Origin: Stereocaulon alpinum
Lineage: Eukaryota > Ascomycota > Lecanoromycetes > Lecanorales > Stereocaulaceae
Reading direction: 5' to 3'
Length of the DNA: 52,737 nucleotides
Assembly: GCA_018257865.1 (NCBI GenBank)
Contig: JAEUBA010000135.1
Span: 1 to 52,737, forward strand
This document shows, one piece after another, positions 48,501-52,737 of this stretch. Below the pieces are notes generated by a model. The model saw nothing but the letters and a program-made list of their open reading frames with translations. It was not told the origin of the DNA and did not search any database. Within the stretch, counting starts at the first letter, position 1, and every line of letters begins with the position of its first letter. The position numbers and the translations under genes were made by a program.

Positions 48501-50000
48501 AAAGAATTCTACTAATTACTATAGAATCCGCGACTACTACTCGATTTTTTAAATTCGTTCGACGGCAGCGAGTTTAGAATTAATTAGATCGAATTCTAGT
48601 TAATAAATATTATATTATCCTCGCTAGTACGCCTAATTTCTAGCCTAAACTTCGAAAGCTTAGTCAGCTTAGGTTACTAGAAACTTAACTTATTTACCTT
48701 ACCGCTATACTACTACCCTAAATTAAACCTCAGTAGCTAAACCTTATTAGGATTAGCTTAAATTAACTAAAGGTCCTTTAAGAAGCTACTAGTCGGCCTA
48801 ATATCCGGTATTAGATACTTAATATTCCGAATTAGGACTAAGAAGATCAACTTCAGGCCTTAATCTAAGCTAAATTAACTTAGTATCTACTACCGAATTA
48901 GATTATTATCTATTACGGTACTATTGCGCTTACTAAACGGGTCGGGAACCTCCTTAGGTGCTTAATATACTACTAAGATATTAAAGATACTGCGAAAAAA
49001 GAGGCGATTCTTAAGGATTTCAGCTCCGGAAACTACCAGCTATTCGCTACTACTAGCGCCTTAGGATTAGGATTCAATCGACCTACTATTTAGGTAGTAA
49101 TTTACCTTAGATTTCGGGGTAATTTGCTAGATTACGTCTAAGAGAGCGGTTAAGCTGGAAGAGATAATATCGCTAGTAAGGCTATTCTACTTATTAACTC
49201 TAATAGTAAGCAGGCGACTACTGAGGAACTCCTTAAATATACGTCTACTAGTAGCTGCCGTCGAGTTATACTAAATCAGGTAATAGATAGCTGAGAAGAT
49301 CGAGAAAATTACGAAGAGAAGGAGGAAAAGTGCGATATCTATAGGCTAATTAGCCCGGAAACAGCTAGTCCCTAGTTAAATTCAGCTGATATTAATCTAT
49401 CTCAGTCGAATATAGTCGAACCCGCAATATCGGAGTTAGATATCTAAGAATTCGAACGGATTTTAAAAGAAAAGCGAGATATTAAGCTTAATCTCCTTAA
49501 AAGTTAAGCTCGCTAGGCCTTAAAAATAACTGATTTAGTTAAGAAACTAATCGCTTATAATAAGAAGTACCTGCGTAATAGTATAGAGTATAGTCTGGAT
49601 AGCTATACAGACGAAAACGCTGAAAATAGTCGAAAAAACCGGGATTTTATTTAAACTACTATCCGTTTCGAGTCTTATTCGGGCTGTTTTACCTGCGGAC
49701 TACCCTAATTAATTTGTTCTAAATACCGAGCTATTATAGAAGGTCGATTCCAGCGAATTCTAGGGGCTATATATTAATATCTATTAATACTTATCGATTT
49801 TCTCGCTAGCGGGATCGAAACTAATTAGATTAACTATAAGAGTTAGGTAGTTTAAGAAGCCTAGAAATACGGGATTAGTTATAAGTCTTAAAAGGACCTA
49901 GTAGCGTTTCTAGGGCAGAAAGTTTAGGTAGTCGATATCGAGAGTAACGAATTATATCGATTCTTTTAGATTTTCGTATAGATATCGACTTAGATAGGAT
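45590..50000 (+). pseudogene. Telomere-linked RecQ-type helicase (TLH-like) relic, RIP-degraded
   Basis: In one approximate plus-strand reading, with stops mainly from CAA, CAG and CGA, the order of motifs is that of fungal subtelomeric RecQ-like helicases. HLTGGSPARSPELLSIRY lies at ~47338-47395. A Walker A remnant with RKSLLF lies at ~48333-48352, motif Ia TIVIVPLLSL at ~48393-48422, and a LTA remnant (motif III) at ~48700. ATTSALGLGFNRPTI and Y-V-stop-ESG-stop-AGRDN (motifs V-VI, QESGRAGRD type) lie at ~49048-49170. A Cys motif GCFTCGLP lies at ~49690. The upstream third reads as a long decayed N-terminal region. Intact relatives are multi-domain proteins encoded next to telomeres. There are dozens of stops, so no product. 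Exact ends are uncertain. Confidence 0.75.
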
Positions 50001-50099
50001 AGATAGGAGTTATATAGGGTTATAGTATAATTTTCGGGTAGAGTTCGAGTTATATTAATAGAAATTTACTTATTCTCTTAATAAATACCCCAAAACGAT

Positions 50100-50790
50100 A
50101 GGGAAATAGTTAATAGAGTAGAAGATAAAGTTATTTAAAGTAAATATAACCCGATATAGTATAATATAATTAAGTTAAGGTAGTATAGTATAACTAGAAG
50201 TAACTCTAGAGTAACGGCGCGATAACCCCCTAGGTAGGCCCGTTATAACCGCCAGATAACTTAGAAAGTAAGCCCGAAATAATCGGTAAAGTAAAGCCTG
50301 ATATAAACACTAAATAACCCCCCCGGTCACCGCGAAATAAGTCCCTAGAACAACGCCAATATAGCTCTAATATAGGCCGAAAATAGGTGTAAAAGAAGCC
50401 CGAAAGTAGGCGGCGAAATAACCCCCCGGGTACCCCTGAATAACCCCGTAAATAAGCCTAAGATAACCCCCCCGGTAAGCGCAAAAAAAGCTCTAAGACA
50501 ACCCCTAATATAGCTCGAATATAAGGCCAAAGAACGCCCCAAATAAGCGGGGAATTACTTCGATAGATAACGCCCTAGGTAGCCCTAATAAACCCCCGGA
50601 CAACCCCCGAAATAACTCCCTAAGGGTTCCCCAACATAACTCCTAGGTTACCCCCCCAAAAACCGCCATAGTAACCCCCCGGGTAACCCTAAGAACCCCC
50701 CTAATAACCGACGGAGTAACCCCCCAGGTAGCCCCCAAAATAACACCAAGACAACCCCAATATAACTTAGGAAATAACCCCCCAAATTTG
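50100..50790. repeat. C-rich degenerate minisatellite (AATAACCCCCCGGGTA-like)
   Basis: About 35-40 imperfect units of 14-20 bp, built on AATAACCCCC with variants, grade on the left into TATAACCCGATATAG units like those at 44.2 kb. This is a strongly C-rich strand in otherwise TA-rich surroundings, with no coding capacity. Confidence 0.7.
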
Positions 50791-50809
50791 CCTATCACTA
50801 AAACGCAGA

Positions 50810-50909
50810 GGAATGCTTAAGAATTCCTTAAGGATAAGGGATTTGATTAGTCGGATTCGCTTAGTCACTAGACCCTGACACCTTAAGGAATGCTTAAGAA
50901 TTCCTTAAG
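50810..50909. repeat. Pair of direct repeats, each containing a palindrome
   Basis: GAATGCTTAAGAATTCCTTA plus AG occurs at 50811-50832 and 50888-50909. Within each, CTTAAG and GAATTC palindromes overlap, and CTTAAGGAATGCTTAAG can fold. The two copies enclose a 55-bp spacer. They lie at the border of the RIPed block. Confidence 0.75.
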
Positions 50910-51040
50910 ACTTATACTCCTACCTACAGTCCCCTACGCCATATGATAGAAATGTAAATAAGCAAAGTTTTGAATACTACCTTAAAGACCCTCCCTAAGC
51001 TTAGAGCAACTTTCTAGGACGTTGCGTTGCTATTCTAAGC

Positions 51041-52668
51041 TTGCAAGTTGAGAATTGGCCCAATACCTGCAGCCCGCAGCGGGCAACGCCTACTACTAGT
51101 AGCCAGCAACCAGCAGCAATTGCAGGCAATAACTTTCAAATTTCTATACAGGCAATGCGCGCAATTGGAATGCGACTCCAAAGCTGCCAGAATTACTAGA
51201 ATTGGTAGGCAATTGCCTTGGGAATCAAGCTTGCAAGTTGCAAGTTGAGAATTGGCCTAACACCTGCAGCCCGCAGCGGGCAACGCCTACTACTAGCAGC
51301 CAGCAACCAGCAACCAGCAGCAATTGCAGGCAATAACTTTCAAATTTCTATACAGGCAATGCGCGCAATTGTAATGCGACTCCAAAGCTGCCAGAATTGC
51401 TGGAATCAGTAGGCAATTGCCTTGGGAATCAAGCTTGCAAGTTGCAAGTTGAGAATTGGCCTAACACCTGCAGCCCGCAGCGGGCAACGCCTACTACTAG
51501 CAGCCAGCAACCAGCAACCAGCAGCAATTGCAGGCAATAACTTTCAAATTTCTATACAGGCAATGCGCGCAATTGTAATGCGACTCCAAAGCTGCCAGAA
51601 TTGCTGGAATCAGTAGGCAATTGCCTTGGGAATCAAGCTTGCAAGTTGCAAGTTGAGAATTGGCCTAACACCTGCAGCCCGCAGCGGGCAACACCTACTA
51701 CTAGTAGCCAGCAACCAGCAGTAATTACAGGCAATAACTTTCAAATTTCTATGCAGGCAATGCGCGCAATTGGAATGCGACTCGAAAGCTGCCAGAATTG
51801 CTGGAATTGGTAGGCAATTGCTGGAATTGGTAGGCAATTGCCTTGGGAATCAAGCTTGCAAGTTGCAAGTTGAAAATTGGCCTAACACCTGCAGCCCGCA
51901 GCGGGCAACGCCTACTACTAGCAGCCAGCAACCAGCAACCAGCAGCAATTGCAGGCAATAACTTTCAAATTTCTATGCAGGCAATGCGCGCAATTGTAAT
52001 GCGACTCCAAAGCTGCCAGAATTGCTGGAATCAGTAGGCAATTGCCTTGGGAATCAAGCTTGCAAGTTGCAAGTTGAGAATTGGCCTAATACCTGCAGCC
52101 CGCAGCGGGCAACGCCTACTACTAGTAGCCAGCAACCAGCAGTAATTACAGGCAATAACTTTCAAATTTCTATGCAGGCAATGCGCGCAATTGGAATACG
52201 ACTCGAAAGCTGCCAGAATTGCTGGAATTGGTAGGCAATTGCTGGAATTGGTAGGCAATTGCCTTGGGAATCAAGCTTGCAAGTTGCAAGTTGAAAATTG
52301 GCCCAACACCTGCAGCCCGCAGCGGGCAACACCTACTACTAGCAGCTAGCAACTAGCAGTAATTGCAGGCAATAACTTTCAAATTTCTATACAGGTAATA
52401 CGCGTAATTGTAATGCGACTCGAAAGCTACTAGAATTGCTAGAATTGGTAGGCAATTGCCTTAGGAATCAAGCTTGTAAGTTACAAGTTGAAAATTGGCC
52501 TAATACCTGCAGCCCGCAGCGGGCAACGCCTACTACTAGTAGCTAGTAACCAGCAGTAATTACAGGCAATAACTTTCAACTTTCTATATAGGTAATATAC
52601 GTAATTATAGTATAACTTAAAGTTACTAGAATTACTAGAATTAGTAGATAATTACCTAGAAAGTAAGT
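51041..52668. repeat. Satellite array, 8 units of ~204 bp
   Basis: Units start at TTGCAAG after GGGAATCAAGC: 51041, 51231, 51435, 51639, 51856, 52060, 52277 and 52474. Lengths are 190, 204, 204, 217, 204, 217, 197 and ~195. The 217-bp units contain an extra 20-bp copy of GGAATTGGTAGGCAATTGCT and lack one ACCAGCA. Every unit contains the short inverted repeat GCCCGCAGCGGGC. Units 1-6 have normal composition. Units 7 and especially 8 carry many C-to-T and G-to-A changes. Short frames through the units are a by-product of repetition. Confidence 0.93.
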
Positions 52669-52737
52669 TTATAAGTTATAACTTAAAAATAAAGGTTTAT
52701 TACTAAGTCTCTATAACTATTAACGGGTAATATCTAT
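52669..52737. other. AT-rich tail after the satellite
   Basis: The last bases are TA-rich and appear to be RIP-altered sequence. The satellite or another repeat may continue beyond the window. Confidence 0.5.

Noticed and set aside
50345..50542. 65-codon minus-strand hydrophobic frame
   Set aside because: Lies in the C-rich minisatellite; composition artefact.
51048..52352. Several 60-75 codon frames on both strands of the satellite
   Set aside because: They recur with the 204-bp period and simply follow the repeat; no start context or domain.
51041..52668. CRISPR-like array
   Set aside because: Units are ~204 bp and almost wholly identical; there are no short repeats with unique spacers, and the genome is fungal.
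1..52737. Telomeric TTAGGG/CCCTAA array
   Set aside because: No run of perfect telomere repeats was seen; the C-rich units at 50.1-50.8 kb are longer and irregular.

Overview
The window looks like a chromosome arm of a filamentous ascomycete (Pezizomycotina). The genes carry several ~45-55 bp GT-AG introns and encode typical ascomycete proteins (a GH55 glucanase, a STAND-type ankyrin protein, an exon-junction RRM protein). The repeats are saturated with C-to-T and G-to-A changes, the mark of repeat-induced point mutation (RIP). All calls come from reading translations and motifs by eye; no database was searched.

Layout. 1-960: RIP-degraded repeat; 1-385 is a second copy of a unit found again at 42384-42767. 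961-29368: normal composition. It holds a complete 8-exon GH55 glucanase (1593-4520), an RCC1 relic (5717-6480), a gene-poor stretch to 13.8 kb, a HeLo-like/ankyrin protein (13791-17300), a Y14/RBM8A-type protein (18761-19342, minus), a 138-bp TA-flanked MITE (19511-19648), a BUGZ/ZNF207-type zinc-finger gene (22222-23847, minus), an acyl-CoA dehydrogenase relic (24978-25450, minus) and a large TPR-CHAT protease-like gene (minus). 29369-34750: a RIP-mutated Ty1/copia element with 204-bp LTRs and a CATCC target duplication, inserted at codon 15 of the TPR-CHAT gene, whose first 44 coding bases lie at 34756-34799. 35318-36208: a divergent conserved hypothetical gene. 36209-50930: RIP-degraded DNA. 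It contains a full-length Ty3/gypsy chromovirus (36480-44136, 274-bp LTRs) broken by a ~1.2-kb nested insertion, and a relic of a telomere-linked RecQ helicase (about 45.59-50.0 kb) flanked by degenerate minisatellites. 51041-52668: eight ~204-bp satellite units with a 421-bp higher-order period.

The helicase relic, satellite and nested retroelements suggest a subtelomeric or other repeat-rich compartment on the right; no TTAGGG array was seen. Two genes have architectures associated with fungal self-recognition or regulated cell death: the HeLo-like/ankyrin protein (no NACHT in between) and the TPR-CHAT protein (His and Cys spaced as in CHAT peptidases). The most notable observation is that the TPR-CHAT frame is open throughout, although a retroelement that has itself already been RIPed sits in its fifteenth codon.
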